This document shows, one piece after another, positions 1-10,924 of a DNA stretch of 64,000 nucleotides. Numbering within the stretch: position 1 is the stretch's first letter; each line of letters begins with the position of its first letter. The notes beneath the pieces were generated by a model. It was not told the DNA's origin. It ran no database searches and saw only the letters and a list, made by a program, of their open reading frames with translations. The stretch lies in contig JAGYKP010000080.1 in NCBI GenBank assembly GCA_018401555.1, forward strand, positions 62,001-126,000, written 5' to 3'. A program made the position numbers and the translations under genes. The stretch comes from Halomonas sp. Its GTDB lineage: Bacteria > Pseudomonadota > Gammaproteobacteria > Pseudomonadales > Halomonadaceae.

Positions 1-3000
1 GCGGCGAGGCGGCACTGCCGGTCACGCGCAGGCCGGCGACCACCCCATCCTGGGTGGCATCGGGGTTACGCACCGCCTCGAAATTGAGCAGTGGCTGCCC
101 GGGCGGACCGCTGAACAGCAGCTGCCCCTCGCGGATCAGCAGATCCTGCCCGTAGGCCCGGAAGCGGCCGTCTACCAGGCTGACGTCACCGAACAGCTGC
201 ACCGGTCCGTCCTGCTGACGCACCTCCAGGGTGCCGGAGAGGCCGGACTCCAGCCCATAGGCCGAGAGCTGCATGTCCGGGCCCAGGCGCAGCCCGATCT
301 GCACATCCAGTGCCATGCCCGCCCTGGCCATGGCCTCGGCGGTATCCTCGCCGTCGTCATCCCCTGCCGCGGCCCGCTCGCGCCTCGCGCCGGGCGCGCT
401 CATCGTCCTCCCGGGTGATGATCACCTCGTCGGGGCTGGGTGCGACCGCCGAGGCGGGCAGCTCGCCGACCTCCAGCCGCGCCCAGGGGACCTGGACGTC
501 GCCACGCACCTGCAGCAGGGTCGGTCGTGCACGAATCTGCAGGTCGGGGGCGATGCGCAGTCGCCCGAACTCGGGCAGTACCGCCAGCACCGGCTGGTCG
601 CGGCCGCGCAGGGAGATGTCGGCGCGCCAGTCGTCCGCCGAGGGCCAGGCGGCGTCGCCATCGATCTCCAGGCGGCCCTCCTCGGCGGCGATATAGCCCT
701 GATGCTGGCCGCCGTGCCGGCCAGATCGATACCTATCTCACCGTCGCGGACCTCCACGGGTACATCGGCACCGCTGGCCTTGAGTCCGCTCAGGGCGATG
801 CGTCCGCGCATCTCCGGCGCCTCGAGGCGCCCCGCCAGATCGATGTCGCCGGCGAGGTTTCCCTCCAGGGTCTCCATGCCGGTGACCAGGCTACGATAGG
901 GCGCCAGGCGCAACCCATCGAGGGACAGGTTGCCCGTCAGGCGTCCTTCCCCGGCGGGGTCATCGATCCGCGCTTCCAGCGCCAGGCTGCCGGCCTGGTC
1001 GAGGCCCAGCTCCAGGGCGATTTCGGCGGTCTGGTCATCGGCACTGATCCGGCCGCCGAGGCGTGCCTCCGGCAGCGACCAGGGCTGGCCATAGGCATCC
1101 TGGCCATCCAGGGCCAGGCGACTCTGCAGGCGACCATCCGCCCGCCAGCTCCCGCCGGCCCCCCAGCCGGCATCGAGATCCAGCTCGGTCACGCCTTCGG
1201 CCGACCAGGCCTCCGGCAGGAAGGGATCGAGCAGCGCCATGGGCACCTCCTCGACCCTGAGGCTGACCTCGCCACCTTCTGCCGAGGCGGCCATGGGCTC
1301 GACCAGACACAGGTTGCCACCCTGGCGTCGGCTCAGGCAGAAGGGCTCCACCCGGGCGCTGCCCTGCTCGAGGTCGACGGTGAAGAGCGCGGGTCCGTCG
1401 AGGCGCAGCTCGCCCTGCTCGGCATCGACCTCGAGGCTGGACAGCTGGCCCGCATAGCGGGTACGCGCCTGGTCTAGCCCCCCCTCCAGCACCAGGGCGG
1501 CGCGGGACAGCGGCATGTCCGACGGCGCCGAGGCGTCCAGGGTCAGGCGGTGCTCGGAGAGCCGGCCATCCAGGGCCAGGGCGATCTCGTCGAGGCGCTG
1601 GCCCCCGGCCTCGAGGCCGGCGATCTCCAGGGCCACCTCCATGGACGGATCCTCCAGGCCGCTGACCCGCCCGACCAGGCTGAGCTGGCGAAGCCGGTTA
1701 TCGGCGAAGGCCAGAGAGTCACCGGCGAGATCCAGGTCCAGGCCGGGCGCCTCCAGGCTGCCGTCGGCCTCGACTCCGGCCGCTGATGCGGCCCGACAGG
1801 GCCTCGTGCAGGCTGGCCAGGTCCGGCATGTCGAGCTCACCCGAAAGATCGATGCGCGGCTCGCTCACCTGCCCGGCCAGCTGAAGGCGGTTCTCGCCCT
1901 GGCGGAAATCCAGGGTGGTGATATCCCAGCGCATCTCGCTGTCGCCCTCGAGCTCGGCCCGCAGGGCCAGCGACCGTTCCTGCAGCTCGCCATCGATGGC
2001 CAGGTTCGGTACCGCCAGGGTCCAGCCTTCCTCGGTCTGGCGGAAACTCGCTTCCACGTCGCCGTCGAGACGGCCGGGCAGGCCCTCCACGAAGCGGCCG
2101 GGGTCGACGTTGTCGAGGCGAGTCTCGGCATCCACCGCGAGGCCATCGGCCCAGGCGACGCGCCCGCGGCTGACCACGGAGGCGTCACCCAGGGAGAGTG
2201 ATAGCGGTGTCCAGGCAAACTGACCCAGGTCGCCGCTGCCGGTCAGCGCGAGCCGAGTGTAGGGGAGCTGGGGTCCCTCGGCGTTGAGCGAGGCGGCGAG
2301 CCGGTAGTCGACCAGGCTGCCTTCCAGGCGCAGGGCGAGGTCCTCGACCAGCCAGGGCTCGATGGCATCGCCCTGCCTCGTCGACGCTGCCCGGCAGTGG
2401 CCACTGCACCAGGTCGCTCGACAGGCTGGCGGTGAAGGGCAGGGTCGGTTCCAGGGCATCGAGACGCGCATCCAGGGCCAATGAGACTGGACCGCTGAGG
2501 TCGAGGCGCACCAGCAGGTCGGCCAGGCTGCCATCGAGGCCCAGGTCGATACGCTGCCCGGCCAGCGCCGGCATGATATCGGGCAGCCAGAGGGCGCTCT
2601 CCAGGCGCAGCTCCAGGGGGTAGTCGCCGGTCAGGTCGACGGCGGCCGCAAGGCTGGCGTCTCCGTCGCGCGTCGAGATATCCAGCGGACGCACCTCCAG
2701 GGAGTGCCCCTCGCCGAACAGCGACAGGGCAAGGCGCTCGACCCCGTACTCCACGGCGCCCTCCACCGCACTGTCTTCCACCAGCAGTTCGGGCACCTCC
2801 ACGCGCAGCGGCAGGGTCACCTCGGGCAATTCGCGGCGTGGCTGCTCCTCCAGGTCGCTGGCCGCCAGTCCCTCGGCAGGCGCGGCTACCTCGTCGGGGA
2901 GTGGCGAGCGCACGGTGATGGCGGCATCGATGGCCTCAGCGGCGAGGCGTGGGCCCTCGAACTCGCCCTCGCCCAGTGCCAGCTGGGCCCCGGGCGACAG

Positions 3001-3587
3001 CGGCAGCAGCAGACGGGTGCCGACCAGGCGGGTGGGCAACAGCCTGAGTGTTTCGCCCTCGGCCACGGCGCCGGTGCTGAAGTGATCCCAGCGCAGTCGG
3101 GTACCGTCGGCAAGCAGCACTTCGACGTCGTCGAGGAAGACCCGCCGCAGCTCGATGGGAAACGGCAACTCGATCGCTCCCGGGGGCTCTGCGGAGGGCG
3201 ACGGCGCCTCATCCTCGGCTTCGCTCTCGGCCAGGCGCACTCGGGCACCCTCCACGCCCAGCACGTCCAGGCACAGTCGGCCGGAGAGTACACACTCCTC
3301 CGACCACTCCAGCTCGAGTCGACGCACCGCCACGTTGGCCGGCCCGGCCTGCATGGCGAAACCCTCGAGGACCAGGCGGTCCAGGGAGCGCCTTCGTAGG
3401 CGTCGAGGGTAAAGACCCCCATCCGCTGGCCCTGGTCGAGCAGCAGGCCGGTACCCCAGGGCGACAGCGCGAGCCCCAGGGTGAAGAACACCAGGCCGAG
3501 GAGCCACAGGGGAAACAGGATCAGCAGGCGAATCAGCGCCCAGAGCAGCGTCAGAACTCTGGACCGATGGCGAAGTGTAGGCGCCAC
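1..3587 (-). CDS. tamB: TamB, translocation and assembly module inner-membrane protein (3' end off window, frameshifted)
   Basis: TamB spans the periplasm from an inner-membrane anchor to the outer-membrane protein TamA and takes part in outer-membrane protein assembly and phospholipid transport. A GTG start at 3587 gives a hydrophobic N-terminal anchor at about residues 13-40 (LIRLLILFPLWLLGLVF). Long stretches of repeated beta-strand motifs (LDG, LAGD, LxL patterns) follow. The C-terminal DUF490 region, including GQDLLIREGQLLFSG, lies near 90-160 in the window. The start overlaps the tamA stop by 37 bases, so the two are translationally coupled. The protein can be followed only by changing frame near 3390, 2380, 1785, 705 and 375. 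Each reads as a small indel rather than decay, because sequence on both sides is well conserved. The last residues lie beyond position 1. Confidence 0.85.
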
Positions 3588-5410
3588 GAGTTGTCCTCGT
3601 CGTCAAACGGGTGAGCGATATCCAGGCGAATCGGGCCGACCGGGGAGATCCAGCGCACGCCCAGTCCCGCACCGGTCTTGAGGTCGTTGGGGCCCCAGTC
3701 GTCGAAGGCGTCACCGGTATCGACGAAGGCCGCGCCCCACCAGTCGCCGGTCATGCGGTGTTGCCATTCGAGGCTGTAGGTGAACAGCTGCTGGCCACCG
3801 GTGAGATCGCCCTCGTCGTCGCGGGGCGAGAGGCTCTCGTAGCCGTAGCCGCGTACGCTGTTGTCACCGCCGGCGAAGAAGCGCAGCGACGGGGGGATCA
3901 GCGAGAAATCGTCGGTCTCGATGGCACCCACTCCGACCCCGGTCACCACGCGGTTGTTGGCGCCGATCTTGCGTATCCAGCGCGACTCGCCGGTGAGGCG
4001 GAGGAAATCGGCATCGGAGCCCCACAGGCCATCGGAGACCTCCAGGCTCAGCCGCTGCCGATCGCCCCAGGTGGGGAACGTCGGGTTGCGGGTCCGGGTC
4101 CGCGACCAGCGGATGCCGGGATAGAGCAGCAGCACCTGTTCGCTGTCGCTGCCCTGGGTAAAGTCCTCGTAGGTGGTGCGCACATAGAGGTGCTGGATCC
4201 AGCCACTCTCGAACTCCCAGCGACGCGCCCCTTCCACGGTGGCTTCCAGCGACCGGGTATCGTCGTTGTCCTTGTGGCTGAGCCCATACTGGAAGCGGTA
4301 GCTGTCGCGCAGGGGATTGTCGAGCGGCAGCGTGTAGACGCCCCGAAGCGCTGCTCGGGAGCCGACAGGTAGAGGTCATGGTCGAGGCCGTGGCCGTAGC
4401 GGTTGATCCACGGCTGCTCCCAGGAGAAGCGCATCCGCGGTCCTACGTCGGTGGCGTAGCCGACGCCCACCTCGAACTGATGGCGGTCGGCCGGCGCCAC
4501 GCTGACGTCGATGGGGACCGAGGGGAACTCTTCCTGCCTCGCCATCAGCGCCGTCGCTCCCGCCAGGGCTGCCCCGGAGACGCGTGGCGGCAGCTCGTAG
4601 CTGCCTTCGCTGTCGGTTGCCACCGCCTGGGACCAGCCCGGGGTGGTCTCCTCGAGCGCCAGGGGGCGCTGCAGCCGCGGTCTCACGGTAACGGAACGGA
4701 ACCACTCGGTCTGCCCCAGGCGCTGGTTGAAGAGGGCCAGGTCACCGGCCAGGTAGGGGGCGCCGGGGGTAAAGGGAAGCATCCGGCGCAGGCGCTCGGG
4801 TTCGATATGACTGCCCGAGATGGCGACATCGCCGAAGCGATAGCGCGGACCGCTGTCCAGGGTCAGGTAGAGCCTGGCGCTCTCCTCAAAGGGTCGCACT
4901 TCCATGCGACGGTCGACGTAGCGCCACCCGAAGTAGCCACGCTCCAGGGCCAGGTTGGCCAGTTTCCCGCGCAGGCTGTCGTAGGGCGCATGAACCAGGG
5001 GCTCTCCCTACGGCCAGCGGGAAGGCATCGATGGCCTCCTGGAAGGGGGGATCCTCCCGGGCATCCCCCTCGAGGCGGAAGTCGAGGGTCTCGATCCGTA
5101 CCCTTGGGCCCGGCTCGATGGCAATCTCGACATAGCCGGGCGCCTCGCCTTCCGCCAGGCGGACCTCGATCTGGGGTTCGTAGTAGCCGTAGACACGCAT
5201 CGCCTCGGCGGTACGGCGACGCGACTCACCCTCCAGTCGCGTCCTGCTGTACTGGGTCTCGTCCAGTCCCTCGAGGTAGTGACGGACGTTATCCGCCACG
5301 TTGCCATCGAGCCCCTCGATCCGGGCCTCGATGGCCAGCACGCCCGGAGCGGGCAGCAGGCCCAGCACCAGAGTCGCCGCGATCAGGCGCACTCCCACGC
5401 GATTCTCCAT
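3551..5410 (-). CDS. tamA: TamA, Omp85-family outer-membrane assembly factor (frameshifted)
   Basis: TamA is the outer-membrane Omp85/BamA-family partner of TamB. The ATG at 5410 follows AGGG and starts a clear signal peptide (MENRVGVRLIAATLVLGLL, cleavage after VLA near residue 26). Periplasmic POTRA-type segments follow, with the GYYEPQIEV and GYFGWRYVDRRMEVRP motifs. The C-terminal beta-barrel includes the RFFAGGDNSVRGYGYESLSP segment and ends in HFAIGPEF with a terminal aromatic residue. The span of about 620 residues matches the family (about 580). Two apparent frameshifts, near 5010 and 4345, split the gene into three pieces. The gene follows the coiled-coil gene and overlaps tamB. Confidence 0.88.
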
Positions 5411-5460
5411 ATCCCTACGCCTTGCCGTCTGCGACTCGTGGGAATGCCCTGGCGCAAGCC

Positions 5461-6330
5461 TCAAGGCCGCAGTGCCTCGAGCCGGGCGCTGAGCGCAAGC
5501 TGGCTGCGCCGCAGTTCGCCCGCCTCGGCCTCGAGCGCGCTCAGGCGCTGGCGCAGGGCATCCCGTTGTTGGCCATCATCTTCCCGCGCCTCGTCGACGC
5601 CTTCAAGCGTCTCGGCAAGCGAAGCGACCCGCGCCTGCAGTTCCTCGAGGCGTGAGCGCTGTTCCGCCTGGAGCTCGTCAAGGCGCGTCTCCTGCGACTG
5701 CTGCTCCTCGTGCAGCGCCTCGAGGTCGGCAGTGTCGATGACCTGGCCCCGCAGCTCGGAGAGGCGTCGGGCGTCGTCAGCGTGGGCCTCGCTGAGCAGG
5801 TCGAGGCGTTCGCCGAGGGCGCCGCGTCCCTCCTCGCCGGCGCGCTCCAGGGCATCGAGGGAGTCCTGGAAAGCCACGAGCATCGCCTCGCGGGTCGCGG
5901 CGGCCTCGCCCATGCGGGTCAGGCGCGCCTCCTGGCGATCGACCAGGCCCTCGAGGCGTTCGAGCCCCGCGACGAGATCCTCCTCGACCACCGTGAAACG
6001 GCGCTCCTGGGTCTCGTCCTGACGCTCCAGGGTATCGAGCCGCGTCTCCAGACGCTCGAGCCCATCGCCTTCGCCGATGGCGGCATCGAAGCGGGCATGG
6101 ACATTGGAGAGTTCCCCGCTCAGCCGGGCAGTCTCGGCCTCCAGGCGCTGGCGCTCCTGCCAGCCGTACCAGCCCATGGCCCCCACGGCCCCGACGAGCA
6201 TCAGGACCAGCAGCCACAGCGGCCAGACCCGGGGCGGCTCGGGATAACGGGGGCGGTGTGCCGTCAGGCTGGCCTCCGGATCCGGGACGATCGGTCCAGC
6301 GTAGCGGCGCGGTTCCGGACGCTCTGCCAT
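5461..6330 (-). CDS. Single-pass membrane protein with long periplasmic coiled coil
   Basis: No function is recognised. The ATG at 6330 is chosen because AAGGAG lies six bases upstream; an earlier in-frame start has no such site. The protein of about 289 residues has a proline-rich cytoplasmic head of about 35 residues and one membrane segment (WPLWLLVLMLVGAVGAMGWY, about 36-56). A continuous charged heptad-like coiled coil then runs to the end (RLEAETARLSGEL, LEALHEEQQSQETRLDEL). It lies upstream of tamA in the same direction with about 50 bases between them, so co-transcription is likely. The topology recalls envelope spacer or scaffold proteins, but that is inference. Confidence 0.75.
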   Translation of the reverse strand: MAERPEPRRYAGPIVPDPEASLTAHRPRYPEPPRVWPLWLLVLMLVGAVGAMGWYGWQERQRLEAETARLSGELSNVHARFDAAIGEGDGLERLETRLDTLERQDETQERRFTVVEEDLVAGLERLEGLVDRQEARLTRMGEAAATREAMLVAFQDSLDALERAGEEGRGALGERLDLLSEAHADDARRLSELRGQVIDTADLEALHEEQQSQETRLDELQAEQRSRLEELQARVASLAETLEGVDEAREDDGQQRDALRQRLSALEAEAGELRRSQLALSARLEALRP

Positions 6331-6479
6331 GCTCTGCTCCTTGTCTGATATCATCCCGCGATGCCCGGAGGCACGGCCCATGGTACGCCAGACAGTGTAA
6401 AGGGTTTACGCTCTCCGGCGCACGGGGCGACGCCAACGCAGCCCCTTCACTCTGCCTTCGTCGCCAAGGAAGACCGATG

Positions 6480-7054
6480 TCATTCGAACTGCCTGCCCTG
6501 CCCTACGATACCAAGGCCCTGGAGCCTCACCTCTCCCGCGCGGTGGTGCAGCAGCGCCACGGAGAGATCCAGCGGGCCTGCGTGGCTCGGCTCAACCGGC
6601 TGGTAACCGGCACGCCCTGGGCAGAGTGTTCCCTGGAGGCCATCGCCCTCGGGGCCGAGGGTGAACTCGCCCGAGAGGCGGCGTTTGCCTGGGCCCTCAC
6701 CTTCCACTGGCACTCCCTCTCGCCCCGCGGTGGCGCTCCCGGCGAGGCCCTGGTGGAAGCCATCGCGGCGCGCTGGGGAGGCCTCGATGGCCTCCGTGAG
6801 GCATTCGCGGTTGCCGCCAGTGAGGCCCCGCCGGCGGCTGGGTATGGCTGGTGCGGGATGGCGATGGCCTGGCAGTGATGGCCAGCGACGCGGGCACGCT
6901 CCCCCTGAGCCGCGGGCTGACGCCCCTGCTGGTTCACCGCCTTGTAGACGAGGCCGATGCGGATCGCCCGGCGGAGCTGGCGGCCTTCTGGGCGCTGGCC
7001 AACTGGCGCTTCGCGACCACCGGCTTCTCGGGACCGGCCGCATCGGCAAGGTGA
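6480..7054 (+). CDS. Fe/Mn superoxide dismutase-like protein lacking metal ligands
   Basis: The first residues (MSFELPALPYDTKALEPHLS) match iron superoxide dismutase SodB closely, and the length of about 190 residues is right. The metal ligands are missing. The SodB helix motif HYGKHH reads RHGEIQ, the NHTFYW motif reads ALTFHW, and the DVWEHAYY segment carrying the last two ligands is absent (LTPLLVHRLVDEADADRP). The fold-defining end FWALANWRF is kept. A gap near 6850 shifts the frame; restoring a four-base repeat unit (TGGC) rejoins the halves as GYGW-LVRDGDG. It is probably not a dismutase. It could be a structural or regulatory paralogue, in the way SOD-fold proteins were recruited to mitochondrial ribosomes. 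Confidence 0.75.
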
Positions 7055-7064
7055 TATCGGCGGG

Positions 7065-8356
7065 TCAGGGGTTGGCGCGGCGGCCGATCCCCGGTAGTGG
7101 AGCCTCCTGGGCGGCGACCCACGCCGGGTCGTAGATGTTGCGACCATCCAGCACCAGGCGTTCGCCCAGCAGCGTGGCCAGTTGCCGCCAGTCGGGATTC
7201 CAGTAGGCCTTCCACTCGGTGACCAGCATCAGGGCATCGGCGCCCTGGCACGCCTCCAGCGGGTCGCCATCGAAGAGCTCCAGCAGCGGGTGGTTGCCCA
7301 CCTCCTCGCGCAGCGCCGGCAGCGCCGCGGGGTCGTGAAGGCGAACCCGAACCCCCTGGGCCCATAGTGCGCGCAGCAGGGTCAGCACCGGGGCGTGGTC
7401 GATGCGTGCGGTGCCGGGCTTGAAGGCGGCTCCCCAGATCGCCACACAGCGCCCCTCGAGGCGGCCATGGAGGTGCGCCCACAGCTTGCGGAACAGCGTC
7501 TCCTTCTTGTGCTCGTTGATGTCGAGCACCTGCTCGAGCAGCGCCGAGCGCCTCCCGCTGGCGGACTGCACGTCGGCCAGGCGCATCAGGTCGCGGGAGA
7601 AGTTGGGGCCGCCGAAGCCACAGCCGGGGTAGAGGTACTCGTAGCCGATACGCGGGTCCGAGCCCATCCCCTGGCGCACGAACTCGACGTCGACGCCCAG
7701 GCTGTCGGCGAGCCCCGCCACCTCGTTCATGTAGCTGATGCGGGTCGCCAGCATGCCGTTGATCGCCAGCTTGGTGAGCTCGGCGGCGCGACGCGGCATG
7801 CGCTGGATCACCTCTCGGCGCCGATTGAAGGCGCGCAGGAGCTCACGCACCTGCGCCTCCGCCGACTCATCGTCGCAGCCCAGCAGCCAGCGACCGGGTC
7901 GGGTGAAGGTTTCCCAGGCGCGCCCCTCCTCGATCATGTCCGACAGGGCCACGGCGTGGCTGCCCTGCCCCAGTCTGCCCTCTAGCCGCTCGGTCTCGCC
8001 GACCGGGAAAGTGGAGTGATTGACCAGCAGCCGCGACTGGGCCCCGTTGCTGCCCAGGGCCACGAACAGCTCGTCGAGATCGCCACGCTGCTCCGGCGAG
8101 AGTGATAGCCAGACCACCTCCTGGGGGTGCTGCAGGGCCTCCTCGGCGCTCGCTACCAGGCGCAGGCTGGCGTCGGCCAGTCCGGCCTCCAGCTGGTCGA
8201 GCAGACGCGGCTCGCGGATCAGCCAGTCGGCCCGCCGCAGGGGTGGACCAGGGCTGATCACCGTGAGGCAGCCAGGTGACCTCGTGACCCACCCAGCAGA
8301 GGGGCGGCGGCGGCGGTGGCGGCGGAGAGCTCGCTGCCATGAACCAGCACATGCAT
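7065..8356 (-). CDS. Nucleotide-sugar (UDP-glucose) 6-dehydrogenase homologue, probably catalytically altered
   Basis: The protein has the UDP-glucose/GDP-mannose dehydrogenase architecture. The central domain keeps [27 protein letters not shown] and the C-terminal domain keeps [16 protein letters not shown] and LVTEWKAY. Two signature sites differ. The catalytic GGSCFPKD loop reads GGPNFSRD, so the nucleophilic cysteine is asparagine. The N-terminal NAD loop GxGxxG reads HGSELSA. The ATG at 8356 begins [10 protein letters not shown], and two small frameshifts near 8300 and 8255 separate this start from the main frame. It lies just downstream of galU, whose product is UDP-glucose, which supports a UDP-sugar context. 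A dehydrogenase using a different mechanism or a ligand-binding pseudo-enzyme are both possible. Confidence 0.7.
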
Positions 8357-8359
8357 GGG

Positions 8360-9252
8360 TCAGGCCTCCGCGGCGTAGCGGGTGAGCAGCTCGCGGAACC
8401 CCTCGCCGTAGCGGGCATGGCGACGGCCGTAGGCGAGGATCGCCTCGAGATAGCCGAGCTGGTGGCCGCAGTCGAAGGTCTTGCCGCGCATGCGATAGGC
8501 ATCGACGCCCTCACGGGCGCGCAGGGCCTCGATGGCATCGGTGAGCTGGATCTCGCCGCCGGCACCGGGCGGGGTCTCGGCAGAGCAGCGCGAAGATGCT
8601 GCCGGGCAGCGCATAGCGGCCGATCACCGCCAGGTCGGAGGGGCCTCCTCCACTGGCGGCTTCTCCACCACGCCGGCCAGCGGGCGTGATTCGCCCGGGG
8701 CGGGAACCTCCCCGCCGGTGCGTCGACGATGCCGTACTTGCTGGTCATCTCGTGGGGGACCTCCTCGACCATCAGCTGGGCGTGGCCGCTGCGCTCGAAG
8801 GTCTCCAGCATGCCGGCCAGGTCGTTGCGCTCGAGGCCCTCGTCATCCACCAGCACATCGGGGAGCAGCACCGCAAAGGGGGCGTCGTCGCCGACCACCG
8901 GGCGGGCGCAGAGCACGGCGTGACCGAGGCCCAGCGGTTCGGGCTGGCGCACGCTGATGATGTTGACGTCATCGGGGACGATGGAGCGCAGCTCCTCGAG
9001 CAGCTCGTGCTTGCCCTTTGCCTCGAGGCTCGCCTCGAGCTCGAAATGCTTGTCGAAGTGGTTCTCGATGGCCGCCTTGCTGCCGTGGGTCACCAGCACG
9101 ATATCGCGGATGCCGGCGGCAACCGCCTCCTGGACCACGTACTGGATCACCGGACGGTCAACGATGGTGATCATTTCCTTGGGAATCGCCTTGGAGGCCG
9201 GCAGGCAGCGGGTGCCGAAACCGGCGACGGGAAGCACGGCCTTGCGAATCAT
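8360..9252 (-). CDS. galU: UTP--glucose-1-phosphate uridylyltransferase (frameshifted)
   Basis: GalU makes UDP-glucose from UTP and glucose-1-phosphate for surface polysaccharides and osmoprotective glycosides. The N-terminus [20 protein letters not shown] is the nucleotide-binding signature. [20 protein letters not shown], the [11 protein letters not shown] segment and the C-terminal [13 protein letters not shown] with [15 protein letters not shown] are all diagnostic. The full length of about 297 residues fits the family. Three indels (near 8715, 8643 and 8585) break the frame in the middle third. The gene stops four bases before the dehydrogenase-like start, implying one transcript. Confidence 0.9.
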
Positions 9253-9306
9253 GGTGAAGTCCTTGTCGATCTCTCAGCATCAGTGGATGTCACCGCGGCT
9301 TGCGGC

Positions 9307-9370
9307 GTTCCTTCCCGGGGGAGAGACGTGGGAATGCCTCCCCGGGAACGGGTATCATGGGCATGATACC
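9307..9370. promoter_or_regulatory. Palindromic cluster between galU and ubiG
   Basis: Two inverted repeats sit in the 200-base divergent gap. One has arms at 9307-9323 and 9338-9349 (CCCGGGGGAG against CTCCCCGGG, with GTTC/GAAC at the ends). The second is the perfect hairpin GGTATCATGGGCATGATACC at 9351-9370. They lie upstream of both genes, so they may be operators or 5' leader structures. Confidence 0.4.
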
Positions 9371-9452
9371 GGACGCGACCAGGCCTGCCACTGTGTCGAC
9401 ACGCCGACAGCGACTGTAGCGTCACGCCAACAACCTGGCCGAGGCCTGCACC

Positions 9453-10202
9453 ATGAACCAGCAACGGAGAGCGCAGATGGGCGCAACATCAACCTCAGCG
9501 GACAACGTGGATCCCGGCGAGATCGCCAAGTTCGAGGCCCTGGCGGGACGCTGGTGGGACGCCACGGGGGAGTTCAAGCCGCTGCACGATATCAACCCGC
9601 TGCGCCTGGACTTCATCGACGCACGTGCCGGCCTGGCCGGGCGGCGGGTGCTGGATGTTGGCTGTGGCGGCGGCATCCTCGCCGAGGGCATGGCCCATCG
9701 CGGCGCCGAGGTCACCGGCATCGACCTGGGCGAGGCCCCGCTGGGCGTGGCCCGCCTGCATGCCGAGGAGAGCGGGCTTGCCATCGAGTACCGCCGGGTC
9801 AGCGTCGAGGCCCTGGCCGAGGAGGCGCCGGGGAGCTTCGATGTGGTCACCTGCCTGGAGATGCTCGAGCACGTGCCGGATCCGGGCTCGGTGGTGCGCG
9901 CCTGCGCGACCCTGGTCAAGCCCGGTGGCCAGGTGTTCTTCTCGACGCTCAACCGCAACCCCAAGGCGCTGGCCCTGGCGGTGGTGGGGGCCGAGTACCT
10001 GCTGCGCATGCTACCCCGCGGCACCCACGACTATGCCAAGTTCATCCGCCCCGCCGAACTGGCTGGATGGTGCCGTCGGGCAGGCTTGGAGGTGCGTGAA
10101 CAGAGCGGTCTGGTCTATAACCCGCTGAGCCGCCGCCACCGGCTGCACCCGACCGATGTGTCGGTCAACTACCTGATGCACTGCCGGCGCGAGGAGGCAT
10201 GA
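9453..10202 (+). CDS. ubiG: Bifunctional ubiquinone O-methyltransferase UbiG
   Basis: UbiG performs both O-methylations of ubiquinone synthesis using S-adenosylmethionine. The 249-residue protein is intact. It has the N-terminal [20 protein letters not shown] motif, the SAM-binding motif [12 protein letters not shown] at about residues 66-77, and the family segments [17 protein letters not shown] and [14 protein letters not shown]. It overlaps the following phosphatase gene by four bases (ATGA), the usual sign of translational coupling, and the ubiG-mupP order matches that in Pseudomonas. Confidence 0.95.
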   Translation: MNQQRRAQMGATSTSADNVDPGEIAKFEALAGRWWDATGEFKPLHDINPLRLDFIDARAGLAGRRVLDVGCGGGILAEGMAHRGAEVTGIDLGEAPLGVARLHAEESGLAIEYRRVSVEALAEEAPGSFDVVTCLEMLEHVPDPGSVVRACATLVKPGGQVFFSTLNRNPKALALAVVGAEYLLRMLPRGTHDYAKFIRPAELAGWCRRAGLEVREQSGLVYNPLSRRHRLHPTDVSVNYLMHCRREEA

Positions 10203-10859
10203 TCGCGATGCCCCGCCCCGCCGCGCTGCTCTTCGATCTCGACGGAACCCTGGTGGATACCGCGCCTGACCTGGCCCGGGCCACCAATGCCCTGCGCGAG
10301 CACCATGGCCTCGCCGCCCTGCCCTATCCGCTGATCCGCGCCCAGGTCTCCAATGGCGGCAGCGCCCTGGTCGAGCTCGCCCTGGGGCTGGCCCATGACC
10401 TGCCGGGACACGACGAGGCGCGTGCCTTCCTGCTCGCCGCCTACGGCGAAGCCCTGGCCGTGGAGAGTCGGGTGTTTCCCGCGCTTGCCCCGCTGCTCGA
10501 GACCTGGGAGGCCCGCGGCGCACCCTGGGGCATCGTCACCAACAAGCCCCGCGCCTATGCCGCGCCGCTGGTGGAGGCCCTGGCGCCTTCTCCGGGAGCG
10601 CTGCTCTGCGCCGACGACCTGCCGGTCAAGAAGCCCGATCCGGCACCGCTGCTGGAGGCGGCGCGCCGCCTGGGTGCCGATCCGGCACGCTGCTGGTATA
10701 TCGGCGACCACCTGCGCGACATGCAGGCGGCCAGGGCGGCCGGCATGGCCGCCGTGGCAGTGGGATGGGGCTATATCGAGGAGCAGGACGACTATCGCTC
10801 GCTGGCCCGCCGATCTCTGGTTCGAGACCGGCGAGGCACTGGCGGCGGCGCTGAGCTGA
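10199..10859 (+). CDS. mupP: HAD phosphatase, probable N-acetylmuramic acid 6-phosphate phosphatase MupP
   Basis: This is a HAD-superfamily phosphatase. Motif I is [15 protein letters not shown], the WGIVTNKP segment carries motif [14 protein letters not shown] carries the motif III lysine, and [15 protein letters not shown] is motif IV. It resembles phosphoglycolate phosphatase, but its position directly after ubiG is that of pseudomonad MupP, which dephosphorylates MurNAc-6P in peptidoglycan recycling; the choice is by context. The start is preceded by GAGGAGG. A one-base shift near 10800 changes the last 20 residues; the restored end reads [16 protein letters not shown] and stops at 10859. 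Confidence 0.82.
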
Positions 10860-10865
10860 GCATCG

Positions 10866-10912
10866 CGCGCGTGGCGGGGAAGGCGGGTCCGTCGCCGCGT
10901 AAGCCACGCGCG
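10866..10912. terminator. Convergent terminator between mupP and yciK
   Basis: A perfect inverted repeat (CGCGCGTGGC at 10866-10875 and GCCACGCGCG at 10903-10912) lies between two convergent genes. There is no strong T-run, so termination in both directions is inferred from position and stem strength. Confidence 0.5.
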
Positions 10913-10924
10913 TAATTGGCCTGC

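Noticed and set aside
1..7054. Interpreting tamB, tamA and the SOD-like gene as pseudogenes
   Set aside because: Conserved sequence continues on both sides of every break, and the same breaks occur in essential genes elsewhere in the window, so sequencing error explains them better.
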